Assembly (NCBI GenBank): GCA_913057905.1
Contig: CAJXPB010000001.1
Span: 1,426,001-1,490,000 of the forward strand
DNA from: an uncultured Pseudomonadota bacterium
GTDB taxonomy: Bacteria > Myxococcota_A > Bradymonadia > Bradymonadales > Bradymonadaceae
Reading direction: 5' to 3'
Length of the DNA: 64,000 nt
Shown: piece by piece, positions 45,722 to 55,563 of the stretch
Numbering within the stretch: position 1 is the stretch's first letter
How the letters are laid out: every line of letters starts with the position of its first letter
The notes under the pieces: model-generated
Seen by the model: only the letters and a program-made list of their open reading frames with translations
Databases searched by the model: none
Told to the model about the DNA's origin: nothing
Made by a program: the position numbers and the translations under genes

Positions 45722-47970
45722 GTGGCAATTGATCGTAAAAAAACTCGCGACCGCGCCCAGAAGCAATTGCGAAAGGGCAACTGGCAGCGAGCCCTTGAGC
45801 ACTACGAGGATCTCGTCGACGACGATCCCTCGGACGTGCGAAGTCGGCTCAAGATGGCGGACCTGTATTCGCGACTCGACCGGACCGCAAAGGCCGTCGC
45901 CGCCTACGAAGCTGCCGGAGATCACCACTCCGACCAGGACATCTACCAGAAGGCCGTGGCCGCCTATAAACAGGCTCTTCGGCTGTCGCCCGATGACGGG
46001 GATCTCCAGCGGAAACTCGCCGACGCCTATTACCGGATCGACAGACTTCGCGACGCCGATCATACCTACCGGCGGGCTCTGAAATCGTACAAGCAGGATG
46101 ACGACCTCGATGGTCAAATCGCTGTGCTCGAGGAGCTCAGCGACTTGACCGACGACATCGGCATCCAGATTCAGCTCGCCGAGAGCTACGCGCAGGCCGG
46201 TCGACGCGAGGAGTCACTGCGTGCCTTCCGCACGGCCGCCGAGGCGCTGTACGAAGAGGGTCGAGTCGACGATTTCGTGCAGGTCGCCGAACGGGTCATC
46301 TACTTCGACCCCGACGACCGCGAGACCCGCAAACGGCTGACCCGTCAGTACGCCCGCCGCGAGGACTATCGCCGCGCCCTCAAGCATCTCCAGGTCTGCT
46401 TCAACAACGACCCTCGCGACGTCGAAGTTCTTCAACTGCTCGCCGAGACCTTTCAAGAGCTCGAGCAGACCGACAAGGCGGCGATGGTTCTGCGACAACT
46501 GGCCGAACTGCACAAGAGCCGCGGCGACATCGATCGAACGCGAGTTGCCTGGGAGAAGGTCCTGGAGGTCAAGCCCGAGGATCCGAAGGCTCTCGATGCC
46601 CTGAAAGATCTCGGAGCCGACGACACGGCCGAGGAGGCCGCGGAGGCTCCCCCCGAGCCGCCGCCCACTCCCGGGGAGTCCTCCGTCGAGACCTCAGAGG
46701 CCGACTCGACGACCGAAGAACCCGAGCTCTTCCCGGAGGTCGACGACATCGAACCGATGGGCGACGAGCAGACCGACGTCGACTCGGAGGAGGAGTCGAT
46801 GCCCGCGATCCCGGTCGCCGAAGGCGATGGCTCCGAAGAGTTGACTGACGCTCTCCAGGAAGCCGACGTCTTCATCAAATACGGTCTCGACGATCAGGCC
46901 CGGGAGATCCTCCAGGAGCTGACCCGGATGGCCCCGGATGACATCCGGGTCCTCGACCGGCGCCGTCGTTTCTACGAATCACAGGGCGAGGCCACGGCCG
47001 CCGGCAGAACGTTCATGCGCATGGCCGAACTCGCCTCCGCCGACCAACGGGCTCGAGAATTTCTGGAAGAAGCTCTGGCGTTGGTCGAAGACCGAACCGA
47101 CGTCCTGGAGGCGGCGCAAGAGCTGGGAATCGAACTCGGAGAAGAAGAAAAAGAAGAAGAGGATGCGCCGGACACCCAGGAAGTCGACATCGAGTTTCTC
47201 GATGAAGCCGACCCGGACATGACGCAGACGGGACTCGAGACCGTCGATGCCGAACCCGAGCCCGAGGTGTCGTCGGACGACGACACCGAGGAGTTCGTGG
47301 ACCTGTCATCAATGGGGGCCAGCCTGGATATCGACTTCGACGACGACGACGTCGACAACCTGTTTGAAGGGTTCGACGAGACATCGGAGCCGGTCAATAT
47401 CGGTACCGACGATCCCACCGGCGACATGGCCGAGATCGACTTCTTCATCCAGCAGGGGCTCTACGAGGAGGCCGAGGAAGCCCTCCAAGAGTTCGAAGAC
47501 AACAACCCCGGGCATCCCGGCGTCGACAAGCGGCGCTATCAAATACGCACCGCCCAGCAAGGAGGGACCATCGAAGAGAACCCGTCGGGGTCCGAGAGCC
47601 TGACCGATCAGTTTGCCGACGAGTCCTTCGATGATCTCGAGTTGGAGCCCGGCGAACAGGAACAGACCTACGACTCGATCGACGGGTACGATCTGGGGGA
47701 CACCGCAAACCAACTCATCGATGTGGGCGCCGCCTATCGCGACATGGGGCTGTACGACGAGGCGATCGAGGAATTCGAGCGCGCCATGGAGGACCCGGAC
47801 GCGGCGGCGCAGGCGAAGTTTCACATCGCCCTGTGCCGGGCCGAGATGGGCGAGACCGATGACGCGGTGAATTCTCTCAAGGAGCTGCTCGAACGGGAAC
47901 GCCTTCCGGGGAACTGCGCTCGGCCGTCGAAGACAAACTCGACGAAATCGAAACCTCGGCAGCTCAGTGA
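45722..47970 (+). CDS. TPR-repeat protein with probable 1-nt frameshift near its end
   Basis: GTG 45722 (CAGGG upstream) begins AIDRKKTRDRAQKQLRKG. About ten TPR-like helix pairs fill residues 10-300 (ALEHYEDLVDDDPSDVRSRL, AVAAYKQALRLSPDDGDLQR). A very acidic linker, more TPRs, another acidic stretch and a final TPR pair (AAYRDMGLYDEAIEEFERAM) follow. In the literal reading the frame continues to 48070, through the tRNA promoter and into the tRNA gene. One extra G in the run at 47908-47911 would instead give the natural ending GELRSAVEDKLDEIETSAAQ with stop 47968-47970. The annotation end assumes that reading. Confidence 0.75.
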
Positions 47971-48001
47971 TTCCGGCTGTTTTTGGGACCAGCCGACCGG
48001 G

Positions 48002-48031
48002 TTGACAGGGTTGGTCGTTCGGGCGTACTTT
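48002..48031 (+). promoter_or_regulatory. Promoter of tRNA-Gly
   Basis: A perfect -35 TTGACA (48002-48007) and TACTTT (48026-48031) 18 bp later precede the tRNA by 13 nt. The literal TPR reading frame runs through it, an argument against that frame being real. Confidence 0.65.
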
Positions 48032-48043
48032 CCGCGGGGTCAT

Positions 48044-48116
48044 GCGGGCGTAACTCAGTTGGTAGAGTGACGGCTTCCCATGCCGTTTGTCGCCGGTTCG
48101 AGTCCGGTCGCCCGCT
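48044..48116 (+). tRNA. tRNA-Gly (anticodon CCC)
   Basis: A complete cloverleaf can be folded: acceptor GCGGGCG/CGCCCGC (48044-48050/48109-48115), D-arm ACTC/GAGT, anticodon stem ACGGC/GCCGT with loop TTCCCAT (anticodon CCC), and T-arm GCCGG/CCGGT with loop TTCGAGT. The discriminator is T. The CCA end is not encoded. No other tRNA lies beside it. Confidence 0.95.
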
Positions 48117-48150
48117 CTTCGTCCCCCCCCTCAAGTGACCGATAATCACC

Positions 48151-49173
48151 GTGCCGAACACGAAAATCTCCCCCCGAGCGCTGTTTGCGCTCCGGTTTTG
48201 CATACTTTTGGCCGCCCTGGCCTTCACCGGACCTTCCGCGGAGGCGCGCGCTGGAACAACTCCCGAAGCCGAGCCGTCGACCGAGACTGGCGACTCCGCG
48301 TCGGATGAGGGCCCGCCCGATTGCCGATATGCGCCACAACCGAAGGATGTTGAGTCCGGTGAATTTACGCACCAGTTTCTTCCGCACACCGGGCTCTTCC
48401 GCCAGCCGATCGCCGACATGAAGGCCCCCCGCTTCTATGGCGGATTGCGGCCGACGAACTATCGAACCGGCCCGCTGGTCCGCCAAGAGGAGACGGGCGG
48501 CGACTTCATCGCAGGGCTCGCCGGCATGGGAGCCCGGCTGGGCATCTACGGGTGGCGAGACGGCCACTGCAACGGCATTCAGGTCGGCATCTCAGGGGCC
48601 GTCTTCTCGGAGTTCAACCTCAGCACCGTCTCGGAGAACCTGCTCAACAGCGACTTTATCGCCGCTCTCCCGATCTCGTGGCGGTGGGGGCGCTGGTCCG
48701 GACAGCTTCGATTGTTCCACCAGAGTAGCCACCTGGGAGACGAGTATTTGCTCAACAACGGCACAGTCGAGCGCGACGACCTGACCATCGAGGCATTCGA
48801 TGTGACACTGTCATACGCCGGCTCGTGGTGGCGGCTGTACGGCAGCGGCGGGTTCATCATCTTCAGCCCGGTCGACCTCGGTCACGGGTTCGTGCAGGCG
48901 GGCGGCGAGCTGCGGGCTCACTTCTGGAAATTCGGCGCTCCCTCTCGAACCTGGTTTATTCCGGTCGCGGGGATCGACGTCCAGTCGTTTCAGGCACGCG
49001 ACTGGGCTCTCGGTGTCAGCGCCAAGGCCGGTCTCGAGATGGGGGTCGACGGCCCGGTGATCCATCGGGTCCGAATGCTGGTCGGCGCCCTGGGCGGATA
49101 TTCTCCGTTCGGGCAGTTCTTTCGGACCAGCAAGGTCACCAGTTACGGACTGGAGGCCCAGATAGAATTCTGA
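48151..49173 (+). CDS. Predicted outer-membrane beta-barrel protein (DUF1207-like)
   Basis: Starting at GTG 48151, the 340-residue protein has a signal peptide (ALRFCILLAALAFTGPSAEARA) and a disordered linker. A FLPHTGLFRQPIADMKAPRFYGG segment then matches the opening of DUF1207-type proteins. The rest is alternating beta strands rich in aromatic residues (GQLRLFHQSSHLGDEY, FIIFSPVDLGHGFVQAGGEL) and ends in an outer-membrane-type terminal Phe (LEAQIEF). Membership in DUF1207 is judged by eye. Function unknown. Confidence 0.72.
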   Translation: MPNTKISPRALFALRFCILLAALAFTGPSAEARAGTTPEAEPSTETGDSASDEGPPDCRYAPQPKDVESGEFTHQFLPHTGLFRQPIADMKAPRFYGGLRPTNYRTGPLVRQEETGGDFIAGLAGMGARLGIYGWRDGHCNGIQVGISGAVFSEFNLSTVSENLLNSDFIAALPISWRWGRWSGQLRLFHQSSHLGDEYLLNNGTVERDDLTIEAFDVTLSYAGSWWRLYGSGGFIIFSPVDLGHGFVQAGGELRAHFWKFGAPSRTWFIPVAGIDVQSFQARDWALGVSAKAGLEMGVDGPVIHRVRMLVGALGGYSPFGQFFRTSKVTSYGLEAQIEF

Positions 49174-49174
49174 G

Positions 49175-51115
49175 TCAGACCTGCTCGACGGCGTGGTTGT
49201 CGACCAGAGCCTCGAAGGGCATCGGTCTGGCAAAGAAATATCCCTGGGCATACTCGACGCCGGCCGCGCGTACGACCTCCAACTCCGCCCGTGTCTCGAC
49301 GCCTTCGGCTACGACGGTCAAGTCGAGGGCCTCCCCCATCTGGACGACCGCCTTCACCATCGCTTCGTTTTGAGGGTTCTCATCGATGCCCTGGATGAAC
49401 TCGCGGTCGAGTTTCAGTCCCCTGCAGGGCATACTCGCCAACCGAGACAGCGAAGAATATCCCGTTCCGAAGTCGTCGATGATCAGTTCCGCGCCGTACG
49501 ATTCCAGAAGTCCGAACCCATCATCGTCCTTCATCCATTGCGATTCCGTGATCTCAAAGGAGATGTCCACGGTCTCCACACAGCCTTGGAACAGCCGGCC
49601 AAGCAGTTGTTCGAGTCGATCTTCGGCGTGCAGTTGCTCGGGGCTCAGGTTGAGTTGCAGGCAGAGCGCCCCCCCGCCGACTGCAGGGATGGGGGCGGTC
49701 TCCAGGTCTCTGCACACCGCTTCGACGACCGAATCCGCCACATCGTGAATCAGCGACGAGCGATACGCGATCGGCAGAAACTCCCCGGGTCCCAGAATCC
49801 CGCGCTCCGGATGGTCCCACCGGGCCAGAATCTCGGCCCCGACGAGTTGGCCATCATCGACCCGGACGATCGGTTGATAGAACGCCTCGAAATCGTCGGA
49901 TTCTACGCCATTTCGAATCTCGTTTTCCCGCTGAATCCTTCGGTCGCTTTCGCCGCGGTCGGCCGGATTGAAAAACTCCACACGGGTCCCGGGGGTCTGT
50001 TTGGCCCTAAACATCGCACGATCGGCGGTCCGTTGGAGCATCTCGACGACGTCTTCGTCGCTGTTACTTGAGAGGTTGCAGAACTCGGAGCGAGCCATTC
50101 CCACGCTGGCGGGCAGCCGGACGGTGGCGTCGCTGACCTCGAAGGGTTCCGAGAAGACATCCATCAGCCGATTCAACACCGCCTCTCGCTCTCCTGCCGT
50201 CGGATTGACGTCGACGAGAATGCCGAACTCGTCGCCGCCGATACGGCCGACGGTATCGTCGGCGTCGAAGGCCTCTTGCAGCCGCTGGGCTGCCATTTCG
50301 ATCACCCGGTCACCTCCGGGGTGACCCAGACTGTCATTGACGACCTTGAACCCGTCGAGATCCAGGAAGCCGTATAAAAAAGGCGAGCCGCCGCGCCGAG
50401 CGCGAGTGATCCTCTCTTTGAGACGACGCTGGAATTCATCGCGATTCGGAAGTCCGGTCAATTGGTCGAAGTACGCGCGATACTCCAGCGCATCCCGGGC
50501 CTCTTCCAGGTGTCGATTGAGCTGAAGATGGAGCCAACCGTAGAGGAGGGCAAACTGAAACACGGCCACCGCGAGACTCGAGACGGCGACGTAGCGGGCG
50601 AGGTGTTGCTGGGGCACCGAAAACGGATGAGGCACCCATTCCGAATGTCCCAACGGTTCGAGCCAGTAGAGGACCCCGGCGAAAGCGATCACAAGGAGGG
50701 CCCAACCGATCCCGGCAGCCGCACCATTGAGAACCAGAGCAAAGATCGGGACCGTGACCATCCACATCAATGCTGGCGCCTCGATTCCTCCCGTCAGCCA
50801 GCAGATTGCAAAGACCGTCGCCAGAAGAGCGCCGGCGGCCAGGTGCGAGCCGAGTTGCAGATTTCCCGTCCAGCCCATCAGCAAGGGGCCGCCCATGACA
50901 AACCCGGCCCCGATCAAAGCGGCGTAGAATGCGTGGGGTACGCCGAGTGGCAAATAGACCATCGAGGCGCCACAGCCGATCAGCACGACTCCGATGGCAA
51001 ACACCACCAGCAGGCGGGCGCGGAATTCATCGATCGACTGGGTGCCCTTGAGATCCTCGGGCACGAGACCGTCGACAAATGGCCCCTCCAGCACGGATTC
51101 GATCCACTCGGACAT
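49175..51115 (-). CDS. Membrane-bound GGDEF-EAL c-di-GMP enzyme
   Basis: ATG 51115 gives 646 residues. The N-terminal third has six or so membrane helices (MASE-like sensor), followed by a diguanylate cyclase domain with intact GRIGGDEFGILV and a phosphodiesterase domain. The EAL motif is EIL (GAEILARWDHPE), but the other catalytic residues are present (LQLNLS, FEITES, IIDDFGTGYSS, LKLDREFI, VVAEGVET), so phosphodiesterase activity is plausible. It regulates c-di-GMP, probably adhesion or motility, in response to an unknown membrane signal. Confidence 0.93.
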   Translation of the reverse strand: MSEWIESVLEGPFVDGLVPEDLKGTQSIDEFRARLLVVFAIGVVLIGCGASMVYLPLGVPHAFYAALIGAGFVMGGPLLMGWTGNLQLGSHLAAGALLATVFAICWLTGGIEAPALMWMVTVPIFALVLNGAAAGIGWALLVIAFAGVLYWLEPLGHSEWVPHPFSVPQQHLARYVAVSSLAVAVFQFALLYGWLHLQLNRHLEEARDALEYRAYFDQLTGLPNRDEFQRRLKERITRARRGGSPFLYGFLDLDGFKVVNDSLGHPGGDRVIEMAAQRLQEAFDADDTVGRIGGDEFGILVDVNPTAGEREAVLNRLMDVFSEPFEVSDATVRLPASVGMARSEFCNLSSNSDEDVVEMLQRTADRAMFRAKQTPGTRVEFFNPADRGESDRRIQRENEIRNGVESDDFEAFYQPIVRVDDGQLVGAEILARWDHPERGILGPGEFLPIAYRSSLIHDVADSVVEAVCRDLETAPIPAVGGGALCLQLNLSPEQLHAEDRLEQLLGRLFQGCVETVDISFEITESQWMKDDDGFGLLESYGAELIIDDFGTGYSSLSRLASMPCRGLKLDREFIQGIDENPQNEAMVKAVVQMGEALDLTVVAEGVETRAELEVVRAAGVEYAQGYFFARPMPFEALVDNHAVEQV

Positions 51116-51225
51116 AGAGGGCGCACTCGGAATCAATACGAACCATCGCTGCATCGACCAATCGGTTCAATCACCGTACCGAAGAATTCGCCACTTGGCT
51201 AGATGGGGCCGTCGGGAGAACGCAG

Positions 51226-54200
51226 CTATTGAATGGTCACATCCAGGGTAAACGGCGATGGGTTCGAACTGAGCCCGTCATGGTCGGCGATCAGGTAGTA
51301 GGTCCCGGACTCCTGGGCCACATAGGTAAACTGGGCGGGCGAGCTGAAGGACGTATCGGAATCGACGCACGATATTTCGGGACGCAGGCAATCCTCCACC
51401 AGCGTCAGGGCCGGGTCACTGGAGGAGCCGCCCGAGGAGAGCGAGGCGGTGATCGTCTCGCCAGACTGCAGATCCACGCGATAGACGGCATCCTGGCCAT
51501 CGGTGTCGAAATCGTCGATTCCTCCACAGGGAACCCCGTAGTCCTCTTCGATATCGTTGGTCAGATTCGACAGGTTGATCGAACGGCTGGTTCCGCCGGT
51601 CGTCGAAGCGTCCGACGTCAGGTCCTCGGCGTCGTAGCAATAGTCAGAGTTCTTCGTGTTGCAGAACCCACCGGAACAGCCACCGGACGGACAAGTGAAG
51701 GTCTTGAATCCGCTTCCCGTTGCATTGCAGTAATCGACGTCGCCCCCCACGCAACTGGAATTTCCCAGGATACATTGAGTCTGTTTGATATTGATGTCGA
51801 CGGGGAAGCTCGGCGACGACCCATCGACCAGCAGGTACAGATCCTGCTCCTCGGCGGCTGCGTACGACAGATTGTCGGTGCGGGTGAAACCCTCCTCATT
51901 CGCCGCCAAACACTTGTTTTGAAACGGGCAATTGGCCCCTTCGGTCAACAGCATGTGAGGGTTCGAGCTGTTGAGTTTAACGTCGACGGATTCTCCGGCA
52001 CGCAGCGTAACTTTGTAGACGGCATCGGGCTCATTGGAGGCGGAGAAAAAGCCGGATCCTCCACAATTTGTGGAGAAGGAATAGCTATTGGTGAGCCCCG
52101 AGAGGTTTCGGTCGTAGGTCACGCCCCCGGACCGTCGAGCCGCCTCGGTCGCGTCGAGGGCCGTTGAACACGTATTCGGCACCACGCACGAGGCCATCTG
52201 ACAGGCGAGGTCGCCGCACTGGCGAGTCTCCGAAAACTCGGTGCCCGCTTCGTTGCAACTCTCGATCGTATTAGTCAATTCGACGCAGCGTTTCTCTTCG
52301 GGTTGGCAGGTCGCGCCGCCGATTTCAAACGCCACGTCGACATTGCCCTTCGGTTGATTCGCGCCGGTGTCGACGATCGCGAAGTAAGACTTCGGAGACG
52401 AGGTGTTGTTTGCGTAGCTGACGACCTCTTCGTTTGGCGCCGAGCGAGAGCCCTGTCCGCCAGCCAGACACGAGTCATTCGTCGAGCTGCAATCCTCGAC
52501 CAGATAGACCGACCCCCGGACGTCTTCCGGGAAAAACGCGGTAACCGTAATGGCAAATCCCGGGGGCAAGACCACCCGATAGGCCTTATCGACGCCGCCG
52601 GTGCGGGGATCGTCCCCCAGACAGCCACCGGGCTCGATTCCATATCGATCCGCAAGGAGTCGGAAATTCGCGCGTCGGCCTTGGTTCGAGGTGACCTGAT
52701 AGGCATCCTCGCAGATGTCCCCCATCGGCGGAACACACTCACCAGTCGACGGTTCGCAGCCCCGCTCGCACGAGATCGCATCGTAGCCGCTTCCATCGGG
52801 CCGACAGTATTGGGTCGTCTGGCCGTCGGAGCAGTAGTGTGTCTCCTGGCTACACTGGGTGCGGGCCACCTGCTGAACAGAGAGATCATACGAACCCGCC
52901 TGACCCGACACCGCCTGCACCACAATCGTATAGGTACCGGGTCCGAGGACCTGGTCGACATCCTGTCCGCTGACGGCATCGGACTGACAGAGGCGTTCGG
53001 TTCCGGCATATCCACAGGTCTCAAGAACGGCCAGTGACGCTTCGGTTCCGCTCTCACTGCTCAACGCGAAACTGAGTTGGGTGGGTTCGTTGACGTTCAA
53101 ACGGTACAGATCCTGGGCTGGCTCCCCGCTTTTGGCCGCACACGAGAGGGCCACGCCACCGGTCGACCCACTGGAGAGATCCCCCGAGACTCGCTGGCCG
53201 GGGGAGACTTCTGTTGCCTGGTCACAGGCCGACTCCCGCGCCATCGATGTCCGTTCGGCTCTTAGGTCGTAGTAGAGTCCGCCCGGCTTCAACGATGCAG
53301 ACTCGCCCGTTTCGACCCGGACGCGAAACCGGTCTTGCGAGTCGAGATCGACGGGGATCCCGCCAGTGATCTCGACGCGGGTCGACCCATCCGTGGTGGG
53401 AACCTCCCGGTTACCGACCGATGTACCGTCCGGCTGCAGGAGGGTGACATCCAGGCTCCCGAGTCCGACGTCTCGATCCGGGATTTCTACGGTCACCTGG
53501 ATATTCGAGCCGTCATTAGGCCCCGGTAGCTCGGAGGGATCGACGTCGAAAAGGTCGACGTCCCCGGAGCACAGCGTACCCTGAATGGAACCCGATCGGG
53601 CAAAGGAGCCAAACGGGGTGACGTCGGATTCGGCGTCGTTCGGCTCAAACCGATCCGCCCGGCAACTGGTCGGCTCCAGGCAGGGGCCCCCACCGCATTC
53701 TCTGTCATCCTTGCAATCTACGCTCGTTTCGCACTGTTGGGGCTCGACACATTCTGCGGTGTCCGACCCGCGCTCGCATATTTGATTCCCAGGACACGGG
53801 TCCGAACATTCGATGGGATCTTCGACGCAGTCCCCCTCGATGCACACAGTTCGCGGCTCATTGAGACAATCGTCTCTCGAGTTGCACGTCTCGGCGTTCA
53901 CACATTCGCCGGTCGCCGGGTCACAGACGCCATTGTCTCCGCAATCGATGTCGTTCTGGACACAGAGGTTCCTACGACACTGGTTGGTCTCGTCGTCGCA
54001 AAAAGAACCCTCCAGGCACATCGAATCCATGCCCTGGCAGTTTTGGGCGTCGACACATTCCTCGGCCTCGAATCCGCACACGCCCCGCTCACACGTCAGG
54101 GCGCTGCAGAATTCCTCTTCGGTCTGGCACCGACCGTCGATGCACCGTTCCGGCGAAGAGCAATCACCTTCGCCATCGCAGGGATCCTGCACCACACACT

Positions 54201-54672
54201 GACCGGTGGAGGGCTGACAGGTGCCTTGCTCGCAGGTCTTGTCATAGCACCGATCCGGGCGGCAGGTATTGTCATCGGCACAAAACGTCCGGGCAACGCA
54301 GTCGACGGGTTTGAGACACCCGCCACCGTTCTGGCAGACCCCGTCTTGGCAGATCCCGGACGCGCATTCTTCGGTCGATGCACAGGTGTTGACCGGCTCG
54401 CAGGTACCGGCATCGCCACACGTATAGCCCGGGATGCACTCGCCGTCATTCTGGCATGTAGCCGGATTCACACATTCACCCACCTGCACATCGCAGACCC
54501 CGAAAAAGCAGTCGGGGTCGCAGGAAGCAGTGGAATCGTCGCCGCAACCGGCAAGTGACACCATCGCCAGGAGGACAAAGGCGATAAACCCTGATGTGCC
54601 CCGCGGCCCCCCTTCACGTCCGAGGCGAAGCCCCCCATTGTGATAGCGGGCTCGCTCGTTCCGTTGGCTCAT
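51226..54672 (-). CDS. 1148-residue lipoprotein: Cys-rich modules plus PPC-like domains
   Basis: The signal ends VSLAGC after a long basic N-region. Residues ~50-340 are tandem Cys-rich modules (CSALTCERGVCGFEAEECVD, CQDGVCQNGGGC) like those of the protein at 40.1-41.4 kb. From ~345 several PPC-type beta-sandwich domains follow (RFEPNDAESDVTPFGSFARSG; CEDAYQVTSNQGRR; CSTALDATEAARRSGGVTYD; YCYDAEDLTSDASTTGG), each with motifs such as VYRVDLQSGETITASLS, separated by further Cys-rich linkers. A secreted or surface protein; the PPC domains suggest targeting or adhesion more than catalysis, and no protease domain is seen. Confidence 0.85.
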   Translation of the reverse strand: MSQRNERARYHNGGLRLGREGGPRGTSGFIAFVLLAMVSLAGCGDDSTASCDPDCFFGVCDVQVGECVNPATCQNDGECIPGYTCGDAGTCEPVNTCASTEECASGICQDGVCQNGGGCLKPVDCVARTFCADDNTCRPDRCYDKTCEQGTCQPSTGQCVVQDPCDGEGDCSSPERCIDGRCQTEEEFCSALTCERGVCGFEAEECVDAQNCQGMDSMCLEGSFCDDETNQCRRNLCVQNDIDCGDNGVCDPATGECVNAETCNSRDDCLNEPRTVCIEGDCVEDPIECSDPCPGNQICERGSDTAECVEPQQCETSVDCKDDRECGGGPCLEPTSCRADRFEPNDAESDVTPFGSFARSGSIQGTLCSGDVDLFDVDPSELPGPNDGSNIQVTVEIPDRDVGLGSLDVTLLQPDGTSVGNREVPTTDGSTRVEITGGIPVDLDSQDRFRVRVETGESASLKPGGLYYDLRAERTSMARESACDQATEVSPGQRVSGDLSSGSTGGVALSCAAKSGEPAQDLYRLNVNEPTQLSFALSSESGTEASLAVLETCGYAGTERLCQSDAVSGQDVDQVLGPGTYTIVVQAVSGQAGSYDLSVQQVARTQCSQETHYCSDGQTTQYCRPDGSGYDAISCERGCEPSTGECVPPMGDICEDAYQVTSNQGRRANFRLLADRYGIEPGGCLGDDPRTGGVDKAYRVVLPPGFAITVTAFFPEDVRGSVYLVEDCSSTNDSCLAGGQGSRSAPNEEVVSYANNTSSPKSYFAIVDTGANQPKGNVDVAFEIGGATCQPEEKRCVELTNTIESCNEAGTEFSETRQCGDLACQMASCVVPNTCSTALDATEAARRSGGVTYDRNLSGLTNSYSFSTNCGGSGFFSASNEPDAVYKVTLRAGESVDVKLNSSNPHMLLTEGANCPFQNKCLAANEEGFTRTDNLSYAAAEEQDLYLLVDGSSPSFPVDINIKQTQCILGNSSCVGGDVDYCNATGSGFKTFTCPSGGCSGGFCNTKNSDYCYDAEDLTSDASTTGGTSRSINLSNLTNDIEEDYGVPCGGIDDFDTDGQDAVYRVDLQSGETITASLSSGGSSSDPALTLVEDCLRPEISCVDSDTSFSSPAQFTYVAQESGTYYLIADHDGLSSNPSPFTLDVTIQ

Positions 54673-54838
54673 GGGTTCTCTTGAGAGTCTCGATAAAAAC
54701 AGTGACGGAACATCGCCGGGGCCATACGGTCATATTCCTCGTTCAAAGGTTAGTCGCCTTCCGTCTACGAATCAATTTTCGACGGCACCGACATGTTAGT
54801 CGTTATGCGCCGACGCTCCAACCCACTCCGAGGCCAAC

Positions 54839-55561
54839 ATGCTGGAAAGGATAGCCCCGAATCTCTACGCCGCTGAGACGAGTCTGAGACTCGGTCCGGG
54901 GATCGTATTTCCGACTCGAATGACCGCCGTCGACATCTCGGGCGATCTCCTGCTGTATTCCCCGCTCAAGATCGATGAAGAGCTCGAAGCAGACCTTCGG
55001 TCGCTCGGCGAGGTTCGATGGATCATCGCCCCGAACGACCACCATCATTTGTTCGTCGGGTCGGCCGCCGAGGCTTTTCCCGAGGCCGAGGTGTGGGGCA
55101 CCGACGGCGCGGCCGCCAATGAGCCCGACGTCGACTTCGACGGGAGTCTCTCCGAACTCGCCGCGTCGCCGCCGGCGGCGTGGTCTGAGACCCTCGCGCT
55201 TCTGGAGTTGCAAGGGACGCGGTTTTGGCACGAATTCGTCTTCCACGTCATCCCCGGTGACACGCTCGTCTGTGCCGACTTCGTCTTCAACATTCAGTCG
55301 CCGCCCAACCTGGTGACCAGTTTCGTGTTGTGGCTGGTTGGAGGGCGAGCAAAGCTGGCACAGACCCGAACGGAGCGTTGGATCATGGTTCGAGACCGCG
55401 CTGCGTTCGCCGAGAGCGTCAGCCGGATTCTGGCATGGGAGTGCGACCGCATCGTCATGGCTCACGGAGACATCGTCGAGACCGACGGCTACCGTCGGCT
55501 TCGCGAGGTCACCCGATGGACCTTCAAGGGCAACGAGCACCTGCTGGAGACCGACGCCTGA
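54839..55561 (+). CDS. DUF4336 / metallo-beta-lactamase-like protein
   Basis: The 240-residue protein has the DUF4336 layout: LYAAETSLRLGPGIVFPTRMTAV near the start, LLLYSPLKID, then WIIAPNDHHHLFVGSAAEAFP, where the HHH follows the position of the MBL metal motif, and VMAHGDIV near the end. The standard HxHxDH is not complete, so it is a degenerate member and catalysis is uncertain. It is divergent from the 1148-residue lipoprotein and ends 2 bp from the convergent sir2. Confidence 0.75.
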   Translation: MLERIAPNLYAAETSLRLGPGIVFPTRMTAVDISGDLLLYSPLKIDEELEADLRSLGEVRWIIAPNDHHHLFVGSAAEAFPEAEVWGTDGAAANEPDVDFDGSLSELAASPPAAWSETLALLELQGTRFWHEFVFHVIPGDTLVCADFVFNIQSPPNLVTSFVLWLVGGRAKLAQTRTERWIMVRDRAAFAESVSRILAWECDRIVMAHGDIVETDGYRRLREVTRWTFKGNEHLLETDA

Positions 55562-55563
55562 GC

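Noticed and set aside
47972..47995. Hairpin CGGCTG/CAGCCG after the TPR gene as a terminator
   Set aside because: The stem is only 6 bp and no T-tract follows it; it lies directly before the tRNA promoter.
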